From PSRJ01 sp963825305 (GTDB taxonomy: Bacteria > Acidobacteriota > Terriglobia > Bryobacterales > Bryobacteraceae): 64,000 bases of DNA. The stretch lies in assembly GCA_963825305.1 (NCBI GenBank), contig CAWGTA010000018.1:18324-82323 (forward strand), given 5' to 3'. Position 1 is the first letter of the stretch. Every line of letters starts with the position of its first letter. Positions 23,604 to 30,960 of this stretch are shown in pieces. The translations under genes were made by a program, and so were the position numbers. The notes beneath the pieces were generated by a model, which did no database searches, was not told the DNA's origin, and saw nothing but the letters and a program-made list of their open reading frames with translations.

Positions 23604-24287
23604 ATGGTTCCGAAGCCCGGCGCTGACAGGCTAGTGGAGACGTTTCGCTCCTACTCCCATGCCATCGCCGCTGAAGTGCTCCGGAAATATCCTTCCATCG
23701 ATCGCGACGATATCATTGGCGCCGCCGAGTTGGGGTTGGTGGAGGCATCCCAGAGTTTCGATCCAAGCCGCGGCGTCCTATTTAAGACGTTCGCCTATTA
23801 CCGTATCCGCGGTGCAATTTACGATAGCCTCCGCAAAATGGGTTGGTTCGCCAAGGACACGGCCCGTCTGCGCTTTGAGAGCGGCGCGAACGAGTATTTG
23901 AAGGATTACGCCGACAGCGCCCAACCGGCCGGTTCTCCCGACGCCACCGTGCAGGAGTTACAGGACATCACCACGTCCGTTGTGAACTGTTATTTCCTGT
24001 CTCTTACCTCCATGACCGAGGAGTTGCCCGAAACCGGGGTCAAATCCGCGGAGGAGCGTTATATTGCCAAGGAAACGCGCGAAAAGCTGCGCCAGGCGTT
24101 GGCTAAATTGCCGGAAAAGAACCGCGAGGTGCTGACGGCCTACTATTTCCGGGACGAAACCCTGGAGAGCATCGGCGGACGCTTGGGCCTGTCGAAATCC
24201 TGGCTCTCGCGGCTGCATGCCAAAAGCCTCGAGATGTTACGAACCGTAATGGAGGAGGCGGGCGTCACCGGGGCCGTCCCCGGTTAG
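23604..24287 (+). CDS. FliA/WhiG-type sigma factor, probable T3SS regulon sigma
   Basis: A 227-residue alternative sigma factor of the sigma-28 type. Region 2 is seen as IDRDDIIGAAELGLVEASQS, FKTFAYYRIRGAIYDSLRKM and GWF. Region 4 is seen as LAKLPEKNREVLTAYYFRDE, SIGGRLGLSKSWLSRLHAKS. It sits directly before sctI, and the sctI promoter begins on its stop codon. Thirteen promoters in the window share a sigma-28-like -10 (CCGATAA) with a special -35 (GCAAC), and this is the only sigma gene here. The inference is that it directs the T3SS regulon. No GCAAC site stands before its own gene, so its expression is set by something else. Confidence 0.9.
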   Translation: MVPKPGADRLVETFRSYSHAIAAEVLRKYPSIDRDDIIGAAELGLVEASQSFDPSRGVLFKTFAYYRIRGAIYDSLRKMGWFAKDTARLRFESGANEYLKDYADSAQPAGSPDATVQELQDITTSVVNCYFLSLTSMTEELPETGVKSAEERYIAKETREKLRQALAKLPEKNREVLTAYYFRDETLESIGGRLGLSKSWLSRLHAKSLEMLRTVMEEAGVTGAVPG

Positions 24288-24315
24288 CAACCTTTTCCGT
24301 GCACCTGCGATAACT
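24287..24315 (+). promoter_or_regulatory. GCAAC/CGATAACT promoter, site 3 (sctI operon)
   Basis: GCAACCTT, 13 bases, CGATAACT. It starts on the last base of the sigma-factor stop codon and its -10 ends only 9 bp before the sctI ATG, which implies a nearly leaderless transcript. Confidence 0.75.
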
Positions 24316-24324
24316 GAGACGACT

Positions 24325-24858
24325 ATGGCAGACCTGAGAATCGCTAAGGCAGCTGTTAAGCCCGGAGCCGGGGGACCTCCCGTGGGCCAAACGGCGAAGG
24401 CAGCGCCTTCCAAATTCGACGTCATCAGTTCACAGATCGCGCAAAAAGTGGCGGCGAATGTGAAGCTGCCCAACGTGGCGCAGCCCTCCGCGCAGCAGAT
24501 GTCGTCTATGGAGAGCGGCCTGAAGCAACAACTGCAACGAACCGATGCGCGTTCGGCGACCGAGTTTTTCCGGGTGGAGATGAAAGATACCAGTCTCAAG
24601 ATGGGCCAACTGGCGCAAGCGGTTGGAAAGCTGCCGCCGCAAACCACATATTCTCCATTCCGGGAGCGCTTGACGTCCATGGAGCAGCAGTTTCAGAAAT
24701 CCGGGGACCTGATCCAGAATATGAATGACATGGATCCGAAGTCTCTGTTGAACGTGCAGGTGCAGCTCTTCCAGCTCTCGGAAAATATTGGGCTGATGTC
24801 CAAAGTGGTGGAGCAGGTAAGTTCAGGGGTCAAGACGATGCTGCAGATACAGGTCTGA
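24325..24858 (+). CDS. sctI: T3SS inner-rod protein SctI
   Basis: The 177-residue product ends with QVQLFQLSENIGLMSKVVEQ and SSGVKTMLQIQV, which closely follows the C-terminal pattern of SctI/YscI rod proteins (a Q/L-rich helix ending in a short hydrophobic tail). The N-terminal part is Ala/Gln-rich and longer than in typical members (about 80-140 residues). Its place immediately before sctJ is the standard gene order. The rod lies under the needle and anchors it in the basal body. The promoter at 24287-24315 gives almost no untranslated leader. The assignment rests on the tail and position. Confidence 0.72.
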   Translation: MADLRIAKAAVKPGAGGPPVGQTAKAAPSKFDVISSQIAQKVAANVKLPNVAQPSAQQMSSMESGLKQQLQRTDARSATEFFRVEMKDTSLKMGQLAQAVGKLPPQTTYSPFRERLTSMEQQFQKSGDLIQNMNDMDPKSLLNVQVQLFQLSENIGLMSKVVEQVSSGVKTMLQIQV

Positions 24859-24876
24859 TCGGGAGACTGCGCTAAC

Positions 24877-25188
24877 ATGGCAAGCCGAAAATGGCTGAGT
24901 TTACTCGCGCTGGCTTTGGTGTTGGCCGGGTGTGCGAACCATGAGGTCGCCAGCGGACTGGGTGAACAGGACGCCCAGGAGATCGTCGTCGTTCTCAAAG
25001 AGAACGGTCTCGATGCCGCGGCGGTTCGCACCGCCGGCGCAGATCGCAACGCCGCGCCGAGTTGGACGGTGAACGTTAAAGGCGGATCGCAGAATCTCGT
25101 TGTCGCCTGGCGGGTTCTCGAAGCCAACGGGCTGCCGCGCCAAAAAGTGAAAGGGGCTCGAAGAGGTGTTTTCCATCTACCGGGATGA
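24877..25188 (+). CDS. sctJ: SctJ inner-ring lipoprotein, N-terminal part (frame-broken)
   Basis: Encodes a lipoprotein signal (LLALALVLAGC with the lipobox Cys) and the first ring-building domain of SctJ/YscJ (VASGLGEQDAQEIVVVLKEN, VAWRVLEANGLPRQKVKG). It forms the inner-membrane ring with SctD. After VKG the homology leaves the frame. The expected GLEEVF is found after skipping one base in GGGG (25153-25156). A second skipped base in TTTT (25169-25172) leads into the GMIPTASEEKARLL of the next gene. The two coding parts overlap by ATGA at 25185-25188. Either two homopolymer errors/mutations are present, or the two ring domains are made as coupled separate proteins. Confidence 0.82.
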   Translation: MASRKWLSLLALALVLAGCANHEVASGLGEQDAQEIVVVLKENGLDAAAVRTAGADRNAAPSWTVNVKGGSQNLVVAWRVLEANGLPRQKVKGARRGVFHLPG

Positions 25189-25676
25189 TCCCTACGGCGA
25201 GTGAAGAGAAGGCGCGCCTGCTCATGGCTCTATCGGGAGAACTCAGCCGGACCCTGAAATCGGTTCAAGGCGTAGTTGACGCGCGCGTGCAGGTCGTACT
25301 GCCGGACAACAGTCCGCTGCTCGATCGCAGCCAGTGGAGCCCGCCAACTTCCTCGGTGTTGATCAAATACCAAGGCTCCCAGCTCCCCCTGACGCAGGAC
25401 GAAGTGAAGAGCCTGGTGGCGCGCGGGATTGAAGGGCTTCAGGCCGACAACGTCGCCGTCGTTTTCAAGCACACCGAACCGTTTCGCATGCCGGCGAAGA
25501 GCGCGACCTGGTTCCTGTCCGACCAGTATGTTGTGATCGCGGCTTTGGGTTTGATGTTGTTGGCGAGCCTGGGATCGCTGCTTCTGATTATGCGCGGCCG
25601 GCGTCTCCGCGCCACGATCCATCAGCTTGAATCGCAGGTCAAGTCGTTGGCGGAGCGCCCGCAGGTTTCGGCGTAA
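25185..25676 (+). CDS. sctJ: SctJ inner-ring lipoprotein, C-terminal part (frame-broken)
   Basis: The 163-residue piece starts MIPTASEEKARLLMALSGEL, a hallmark of the linker and second domain of SctJ. It goes on with VQGVVDARVQVVLPDNSPL, SSVLIKYQG, VKSLVARGIEGLQADNVAVV and a C-terminal membrane helix (YVVIAALGLMLLASLGSLLLIM). The sequence is well preserved, so loss of function is not obvious. Its ATG overlaps the stop of the first part, so translation could be coupled. With the first part it makes a SctJ of normal length. Confidence 0.85.
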   Translation: MIPTASEEKARLLMALSGELSRTLKSVQGVVDARVQVVLPDNSPLLDRSQWSPPTSSVLIKYQGSQLPLTQDEVKSLVARGIEGLQADNVAVVFKHTEPFRMPAKSATWFLSDQYVVIAALGLMLLASLGSLLLIMRGRRLRATIHQLESQVKSLAERPQVSA

Positions 25677-25719
25677 TTACGCGTAGGGGGCGGATACGGA
25701 GCAAACAAGCGCGCGCGAC

Positions 25720-26010
25720 GTGGCGTTCTGCTGTGTGGGATTGCTATTGCGGCGGGAGAGTTTGGAAGCGATTCTGAACGTCCTTCCGGAAAGCCGCCAG
25801 CAAGAAACTCGCCAGTGCCTGGCGGAAATGTCCGGCCGGTCCGCGGCTGAGCTGGGCAAGCAGCTGGAAACTTTGCGGCACGGGGACAGGGACGAGGCGA
25901 TTCGCCGGTGCGGACCGGCCGGCCGGGGGCAGTTGGAATCTTTGCCTGTTCCGCTCGAACGCTGGCTTTACGCGCGAGCTTGGGAATCCAATGGACGAGA
26001 AGATTATTAA
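25720..26010 (+). CDS. Small protein in the SctK position
   Basis: The 96-residue product (GTG start, no clear ribosome site) is helical and charged: LLLRRESLEAILNVLPESRQ, CLAEMSGRSAAELGKQLETL, VPLERWLYARAW. It sits between sctJ and sctL, where other T3SS encode the sorting-platform protein SctK and flagella encode FliG. A weak resemblance of its start to the first FliG helices (LLL...ILNVLPE) is suggestive only. It overlaps sctL by 20 bp, so it is translated with it. No database-level recognition. Confidence 0.55.
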   Translation: MAFCCVGLLLRRESLEAILNVLPESRQQETRQCLAEMSGRSAAELGKQLETLRHGDRDEAIRRCGPAGRGQLESLPVPLERWLYARAWESNGREDY

Positions 26011-26623
26011 AGCGAGGCTGGAAAGCGACGGCGGCGCGGCTCCCGGTCCCAAGATCCTCAAGAAGGATGTTTATGAGGCCGGTCTGAACGCCCGCGGCGT
26101 GTTGGAAATGGCCGCGAAAGAGGCGCAGGCGCTCATCGATGACGCGGAGCAGCGCCGGGATGCCATCGTCGAGGGCGCGCGCCAGGAGGGCTTTCGCCAG
26201 GGCCTCGCCGAGTGGGATCGGGCGCTCGAAAATGCGCGGCAAGCGCAGGAGACGCTCGACGCCAGGTATGAACCCGAGATGATCCGGCTGGCCGTCAAGA
26301 TCGCCGAGAAGATTATTGGCGAGGAATTGCATTCCCGTCCGGAAACAATTGTTTCTATCGCGCGGGAGTGCCTGCGCACGGTCCGGCACGAGCTTAGCCT
26401 CACGCTGCGCGTCAATCCCCAGGAAACCGACGAGGTGCAGCGCAATCTCGATTCACTCGCGGAAGTGACCGGCGCCGGCCGCCGAATCCAAGTGGTGGCG
26501 GATGCCGCGGTAGCCTCCGGCGGCTGCATCGTGGATAGCGCCGTAGGTGTCATCGACGCCCGATTGGAAACGCAGCTCAAGTGTCTGGAAGAGATTCTGC
26601 TGCGCGTCGCGGTGAGGCGGTAA
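25991..26623 (+). CDS. sctL: T3SS stator protein SctL
   Basis: A 210-residue FliH/YscL-family protein that links the ATPase to the sorting platform. It shows the long Ala/Glu/Arg-rich coiled coil (MAAKEAQALIDDAEQRRDAI, EGFRQGLAEWDRAL), the AVKIAEKIIGEEL helix and the C-terminal domain ending (ASGGCIVDSAVGVIDARLET). Gene order sctL-sctN, with the sctN ATG directly after the stop, is typical. Length is normal. It is expected to be cytoplasmic and bound to SctN and SctQ. Confidence 0.9.
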   Translation: MDEKIIKARLESDGGAAPGPKILKKDVYEAGLNARGVLEMAAKEAQALIDDAEQRRDAIVEGARQEGFRQGLAEWDRALENARQAQETLDARYEPEMIRLAVKIAEKIIGEELHSRPETIVSIARECLRTVRHELSLTLRVNPQETDEVQRNLDSLAEVTGAGRRIQVVADAAVASGGCIVDSAVGVIDARLETQLKCLEEILLRVAVRR

Positions 26624-27955
26624 ATGGCGCTCGGAGCGATCGATTTTGGAAAGTACTTTAAGGAGATTGAGCGCGCTTCCCCGGTGCAGGTGCGGGGGCG
26701 GGTAAAGGAAGTCGTCGGACTCGTGGTGCGCGCGTCGCTGCCGCAGGCTTTCGTCGGCGAGATGTGCTTGATCTACAATCCGCGTTCGCGGATTCCCACG
26801 AAGGCCGAAGTGGTGGGGTTCCAGGCGGATGATGTTTTGCTGATGCCCATCGGGGAGCTGACCAACATCGGCCCGCAAAGCGATGTGGAAGCCACGGGGA
26901 ACTGCCTGACCGTGAAGGTCGGGGATGGGCTGCTGGGCCGCGTTCTCAATGGCGTGGGCGAACCGATGGATGTTGACTTTGCCGGGCCGCTCGTTTCGAC
27001 TGACGAGTATCCCGTGTATGCGCCGCCTCCCAATGCGCTGCGCCGGCGCCGCGTCACGAGTCCGATCGCGATTGGCGTGCGCGCCATTGACGGCCTGCTG
27101 ACCTGCGGCGAAGGGCAGCGCATCGGCCTGTTCGCGGCAGCCGGCGTCGGCAAGAGCACCCTGCTCGGAATGATCGCGCGTTACACCGAGGCGGACGTGA
27201 ACGTCATCGCCCTGGTCGGCGAACGCGGGCGCGAAGTGCGCGACTTCCTGGAACAGGATCTCGGGCCGGAGGGGATGAAACGCTCAGTGGTTGTCTGCGC
27301 GACTTCCAACGAGCCCTCGCTGGTTCGGTTGAAAGCAGCCCAGGTAGGCACCGCAATCGCCGAATACTTCCGCGATCAGGGCAAGCGCGTGATGCTGCTG
27401 ATGGATTCGGTCACGCGCTTCGCTCGCGCTCAAAGAGAAATCGGGCTGGCTCTGGGCGAGCCGCCGGCGCGCGCCGGCTACACGCCGTCGGTCTTTTCCG
27501 AACTGCCAAAATTACTGGAGCGTTCCGGCAATTCCGAGAAGGGCTCCATTACCGCCTTCTACACCGTCCTGGTGGCGGGGGACGACATGAACGAGCCGGT
27601 CGCCGACGAGGTCCGTTCGATCCTCGATGGGCACGTGATCCTCTCGCGTGAGTTGGCGGCGCGAGGGCAATACCCGGCCATCGATGTGCTGGAGAGCATC
27701 AGCCGCGTGATGAGCGGAGTGGTTAGCCAGGAGCATCGCCGTGCCGCCGCGCGCATGCGCGAGGTGCTGGCAACCTACGAAAAGAATAAGGATCTGATTC
27801 TGATCGGCGCTTACGAAAAGGGTAGCGACGCGCGCGTGGATTACGCGCTTCGCATGCTCGATCGCGTCCACGCATTCCTCAAACAGGAAACACAGGAAAA
27901 GGCGGCGTTCGAAAAAACCACGAAAGCTTTGCAGGAATTGTTCGCGAACGGATAA
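26624..27955 (+). CDS. sctN: T3SS ATPase SctN
   Basis: This 443-residue ATPase unfolds substrates and releases them from chaperones at the base of the export gate. Walker A is GLFAAAGVGKSTLLG, Walker B RVMLLMDSVTRFA, and the F1-beta-like QREIGLALGEPPARAGYTPS, FSELPKLLERSG and ITAFYTVLVAGDDMNEP are intact. The N-terminal beta-barrel begins near residue 18. It follows sctL with no gap (TAAATG) and precedes sctO. It is the best conserved gene of the locus. Flagellar FliI is excluded by the surrounding sctI/sctJ, sctQ and needle-like genes, although sequence alone does not settle that. Confidence 0.95.
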   Translation: MALGAIDFGKYFKEIERASPVQVRGRVKEVVGLVVRASLPQAFVGEMCLIYNPRSRIPTKAEVVGFQADDVLLMPIGELTNIGPQSDVEATGNCLTVKVGDGLLGRVLNGVGEPMDVDFAGPLVSTDEYPVYAPPPNALRRRRVTSPIAIGVRAIDGLLTCGEGQRIGLFAAAGVGKSTLLGMIARYTEADVNVIALVGERGREVRDFLEQDLGPEGMKRSVVVCATSNEPSLVRLKAAQVGTAIAEYFRDQGKRVMLLMDSVTRFARAQREIGLALGEPPARAGYTPSVFSELPKLLERSGNSEKGSITAFYTVLVAGDDMNEPVADEVRSILDGHVILSRELAARGQYPAIDVLESISRVMSGVVSQEHRRAAARMREVLATYEKNKDLILIGAYEKGSDARVDYALRMLDRVHAFLKQETQEKAAFEKTTKALQELFANG

Positions 27956-27983
27956 CGACCGAATCTCCGGGTGAATATTCGCC

Positions 27984-28484
27984 ATGGCGCCCTTTCAATA
28001 CCGGTTGCAGCCGCTGCTCGATCGGAAACTGGAGCGCCGCGAAGAACTGGAGCGGGCGCTGGCCGCGCGGCTGCGGGAACTGGCGGCGGAAGAAGAGGCA
28101 CTGGCGGAGCTCGAACGAGCGCAGGACGCCTTGAAAACCAAACTTGTAGAGGCGCTCCGCGCGCGATTGAACATAGGTTCCCAAACCGATGGCCACAGTT
28201 TGCGAATGCACACTCAATATTTGCGAGGCTTGACGGCCGACGTGGAGACTGGAAAGGGCGCAGTTGCCGCCCAGCGCGTTCGAGTCGGCGAATTTCATGA
28301 CAAGGTGACCGAGGCCCGGCAGCAGCTTGCCGAAGCCGCTCGCGAAGTGGAAGTCCTGAACAAGCATCGGGAGCGTTTGGAAAAGGCCTTTCTCAAAGCA
28401 GCAGAGAGAAAGGAAGCCCTGGAGCAGGATGAGATGGGCGGTATCATTTTCAATCAGAGGAGGCGCCGTGAAAGTTCCCAGTGA
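27984..28484 (+). CDS. sctO: T3SS stalk protein SctO
   Basis: A 166-residue, almost wholly coiled-coil protein (YRLQPLLDRKLERREELERA, LRELAAEEEALAELERAQDA, VEVLNKHRERLEKAF) of the FliJ/YscO type. It inserts into the ATPase ring and engages the export gate SctV. Its position between sctN and sctP is canonical. The end overlaps the start of sctP by 17 bp. The start MAPFQYRLQPLLD is similar to FliJ proteins. Confidence 0.85.
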   Translation: MAPFQYRLQPLLDRKLERREELERALAARLRELAAEEEALAELERAQDALKTKLVEALRARLNIGSQTDGHSLRMHTQYLRGLTADVETGKGAVAAQRVRVGEFHDKVTEARQQLAEAAREVEVLNKHRERLEKAFLKAAERKEALEQDEMGGIIFNQRRRRESSQ

Positions 28485-29061
28485 TCCAGGTTCGGCCCCA
28501 CCTCCAGCACGATCGGGCGAGTCCTCGGCCTCGGATTCGAAGTCGAAGTCGTTTGGCAAAGTGCTGGAGCAAAAAAGCGAAGAGAGCAAAGCCAGCAAAA
28601 AGGGGGAGGACCTCGGTGATCAAGGGCTGGGCGATACGACGAGCCCAGTGCCGTTTTTGCCGATGCCCGCCGTGGCCCCGTCCGCGAGCGCAAAGGCACC
28701 CGCAGCCCCCGAAATCCGCGACTTGAACGGTCTGGTCCAGGAAATTGCGGTGGTTGCGGGGACCAATCCCAAGGTCGAAATCCAGTTTAATTCCAAGACT
28801 CTCCAAGGACTGAACGTGCAAGTCGCCAAGCAGGGCGAACAGATCTCCGTCAAGTTTCTCACCAGCTCCGACTCCGTAGCGCAACTGCTGTCGAGTAACT
28901 CCGCTCAACTGTCACAAGCGCTCGAGGCCAAGGGCCTGAACGTCGCCCCGATCCAGGTTGAGTTGGCCCCGGCTTCCGCCCGTTCCACCGACTCAAGTTC
29001 TACTTCCAGAGACAGCCGCCGGGGACGCGGCGACGAGCGCCAGCAAAGGCAGAAAAAATGA
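28468..29061 (+). CDS. sctP: Needle-length regulator-like protein SctP
   Basis: The 197-residue product has a disordered Ser/Lys/Ala/Pro-rich first half and a compact second half (EIQFNSKTLQGLNVQVAKQG, SVKFLTSSDSVAQLLSSNSA, LSQALEAKGLNVAPIQVEL) that follows the FliK/YscP/HpaP C-terminal pattern. These proteins act as rulers and switch substrate specificity at SctU. GTG start at 28468 with AGGAGG upstream, inside the sctO end; the stop overlaps the start of the next gene (ATGA). It is shorter than many SctP proteins, like HpaP. A basic tail (RRGRGDERQQRQKK) ends it. Confidence 0.72.
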   Translation: MKVPSDPGSAPPPARSGESSASDSKSKSFGKVLEQKSEESKASKKGEDLGDQGLGDTTSPVPFLPMPAVAPSASAKAPAAPEIRDLNGLVQEIAVVAGTNPKVEIQFNSKTLQGLNVQVAKQGEQISVKFLTSSDSVAQLLSSNSAQLSQALEAKGLNVAPIQVELAPASARSTDSSSTSRDSRRGRGDERQQRQKK

Positions 29062-30545
29062 GTCCGGGGCCCGATCTCAGCTCCATCAACGGCCCCTCGC
29101 CCTTCGAGTTCGAAGGCCTGGAATCCTACACGCGTTCCGAGGCGGCTCTGTGGAACTGGCGGCAGCAATTTCTGGGCAGCGTTCAGGACTGGAAATCGTG
29201 GATCCAGGACGCGTGGGGAGATCTCCTGCTGGAGCCGGCCGGGTGGGAGATCGGCCTGGTTCAGGCACATTCGGTGGAGACACAGACGGAGGGGCGGCAA
29301 TACAGTTTTAAACAGCGCGAGATCCTGATTGGCCGGGAGGCGAGCAACGATGTCGTGCTCGATACCGTGGCGGCCGGCAAGCGCCATGCCCGAATTTTCG
29401 TGGAACAGGGGCGCTGCTTCGTCGAAGATCTGGGCAGCTCTTTGGGCACATATTGCAACCAGGTTCCCATCGCTCCCAACCAGCGCCGCCTGCTCCAATC
29501 GGGCGACCAGGTGGCCATTTTCCCCCATCTGTTTACGGTGAGCCTTCGCCAGCTTTGGTCCCGCCAACTCGACGTGAGCGTCTACGCGGGCACCGCTGAA
29601 AGCATGACGTGGCAGGAGTTTCAGGACACCTCAACCAGCGCGCGCACCAACTTCGCCATTACCATTCATCCCATTGGCGCGACTCTTTGCCTGGAGGCGA
29701 GCCGGTCGTTTCTGATGGACTTTGCGGATCGCCTGCTGCGGCCATTGCAGATCGAAACGCCGCCATCCATTCTGGGTCCCACGGATCGCGCGTTCCTCGA
29801 ATTCATGATTCTCTGCCTCATCGAGCGGGCTAATCGCGACCTGTCGTTTCCGTTCCAGTTTGAAGCCGCTGCCAAGGAAGCGGAACCTTCCATCGAACCT
29901 GAAGCGAAAGGTGTTTGTATGGCCTGCTCCGTCAGCCTACTGGCCGCCACGGGAGCCCTTCGGCTGTTCGTGCCGTACGCGTCGCTCGAATCGATGCGCC
30001 GCGCCGTCCCGGCCGCTAGCTCGCGCGCTGTTTCCCCGTCGATCTCCTGGAAATTTCCGGTCTCCCTGGGGGCGGTGGATCTTTCAGCCCAGGAACTGGC
30101 GGGACTTGAACCCAACGACGTTCTGATTTTCGAACTTGGCCTGCACCTGCTGCTGCCGCGCCGGTTCGACCGTGGCTGGAAGGCGGTGACAGAGGACGTC
30201 ACGATAAGCGCAGCCGAGATTAGCAACCTGAAGCGTCTACAAATCGATAAATACTTTGAAAGGGAATCCTTGAACACGGAAGATTCTCAAGTCGGAAAAC
30301 CGTCGGAACCCAATAGCGCGCTGGATCTCAGCCAGCTTCCGGTGCGCGTTCACGTCATCCTGACGGAAAAGGAACTGACGCTGCCGGAAGCCGCGGGGCT
30401 GACTAGCGGCGCGATTCTCGATCTCGATTGTGACAAGTCTGGCACCGTTTCCCTGGCCGTCAATGGAAAGGTACTCGGTGAAGGCCGACTCGTAGAGGTG
30501 GAAGGGCGCTTGGGCGTCAAGGTCCTGTCGTGGAGAGGGGCATGA
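29058..30545 (+). CDS. sctQ: SctQ sorting-platform protein with N-terminal FHA domain
   Basis: A 495-residue fusion. Residues about 65-160 form an FHA domain (REILIGREASNDVVLDTVAA, GKRHARIF, VEDLGSSLGTYCNQ). Residues about 425-495 form the SpoA domain of SctQ/FliN (LSQLPVRVHVILTEKELTLP, SGAILDLD, VNGKVLGEGRLVEVEGRLGV). The middle part (about 180-410) is the usual less conserved SctQ region. SctQ builds the cytoplasmic pods that load substrates. An FHA domain here would let phosphothreonine marks reach the pods, which fits the kinase/phosphatase genes nearby. The FHA core keeps the GR and RH residues, but the usual Asn-Gly after the SxxGT strand is altered. It overlaps both neighbours by ATGA. 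Confidence 0.85.
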   Translation: MSPGPDLSSINGPSPFEFEGLESYTRSEAALWNWRQQFLGSVQDWKSWIQDAWGDLLLEPAGWEIGLVQAHSVETQTEGRQYSFKQREILIGREASNDVVLDTVAAGKRHARIFVEQGRCFVEDLGSSLGTYCNQVPIAPNQRRLLQSGDQVAIFPHLFTVSLRQLWSRQLDVSVYAGTAESMTWQEFQDTSTSARTNFAITIHPIGATLCLEASRSFLMDFADRLLRPLQIETPPSILGPTDRAFLEFMILCLIERANRDLSFPFQFEAAAKEAEPSIEPEAKGVCMACSVSLLAATGALRLFVPYASLESMRRAVPAASSRAVSPSISWKFPVSLGAVDLSAQELAGLEPNDVLIFELGLHLLLPRRFDRGWKAVTEDVTISAAEISNLKRLQIDKYFERESLNTEDSQVGKPSEPNSALDLSQLPVRVHVILTEKELTLPEAAGLTSGAILDLDCDKSGTVSLAVNGKVLGEGRLVEVEGRLGVKVLSWRGA

Positions 30546-30952
30546 CCGCGGGTCTGTGGCTTCTGCAGGCCAGCGACCCCGCCAAGGAGATCGGCGCCAT
30601 CAATTCCGGAATACTGGATTATCTCAAGCTGGTGTTGGTTCTGGGTCTCATTTTGGCCCTGGCTTTCGTCACACTGCGCATGGTCCTGCCCCGGATTACG
30701 GCTGCGCGAACGCTGGGGCCGGGCGCAATCCAAGTCGCAGCACGGTATCCACTCGAACCGAAGAAGAATCTGTACGTGATTCGTGTGGGCGAGGACTATT
30801 TTCTGGTGGGCACCACGGAATCGGGCATGCACTATCTGACGACTCTCGACCCCGGCCATATCGAAGCGGCGTTGGCGAAAACCGATGCCCCACCGCAGCG
30901 CGAGTTCGCCAGCTTGATGCAGGCGTTCCGGCGTTCCAAAGGTTCCTCGTGA
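30542..30952 (+). CDS. FliO-like export-apparatus assembly protein
   Basis: A 136-residue protein with a short N-terminal part, one transmembrane helix (YLKLVLVLGLILALAFVTLR, about 25-45), and a cytoplasmic domain of the FliO type (AARYPLEPKKNLYVIRVGED, FLVGTTESGMHYLTTLD). FliO helps assemble FliP. It is standard in flagella and not usually encoded in non-flagellar T3SS, so its presence directly before sctR is notable. The ATG at 30542 overlaps the sctQ stop (ATGA) and is preferred to a GTG 12 bp earlier. Confidence 0.8.
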   Translation: MTAGLWLLQASDPAKEIGAINSGILDYLKLVLVLGLILALAFVTLRMVLPRITAARTLGPGAIQVAARYPLEPKKNLYVIRVGEDYFLVGTTESGMHYLTTLDPGHIEAALAKTDAPPQREFASLMQAFRRSKGSS

Positions 30953-30960
30953 GGACTTCG

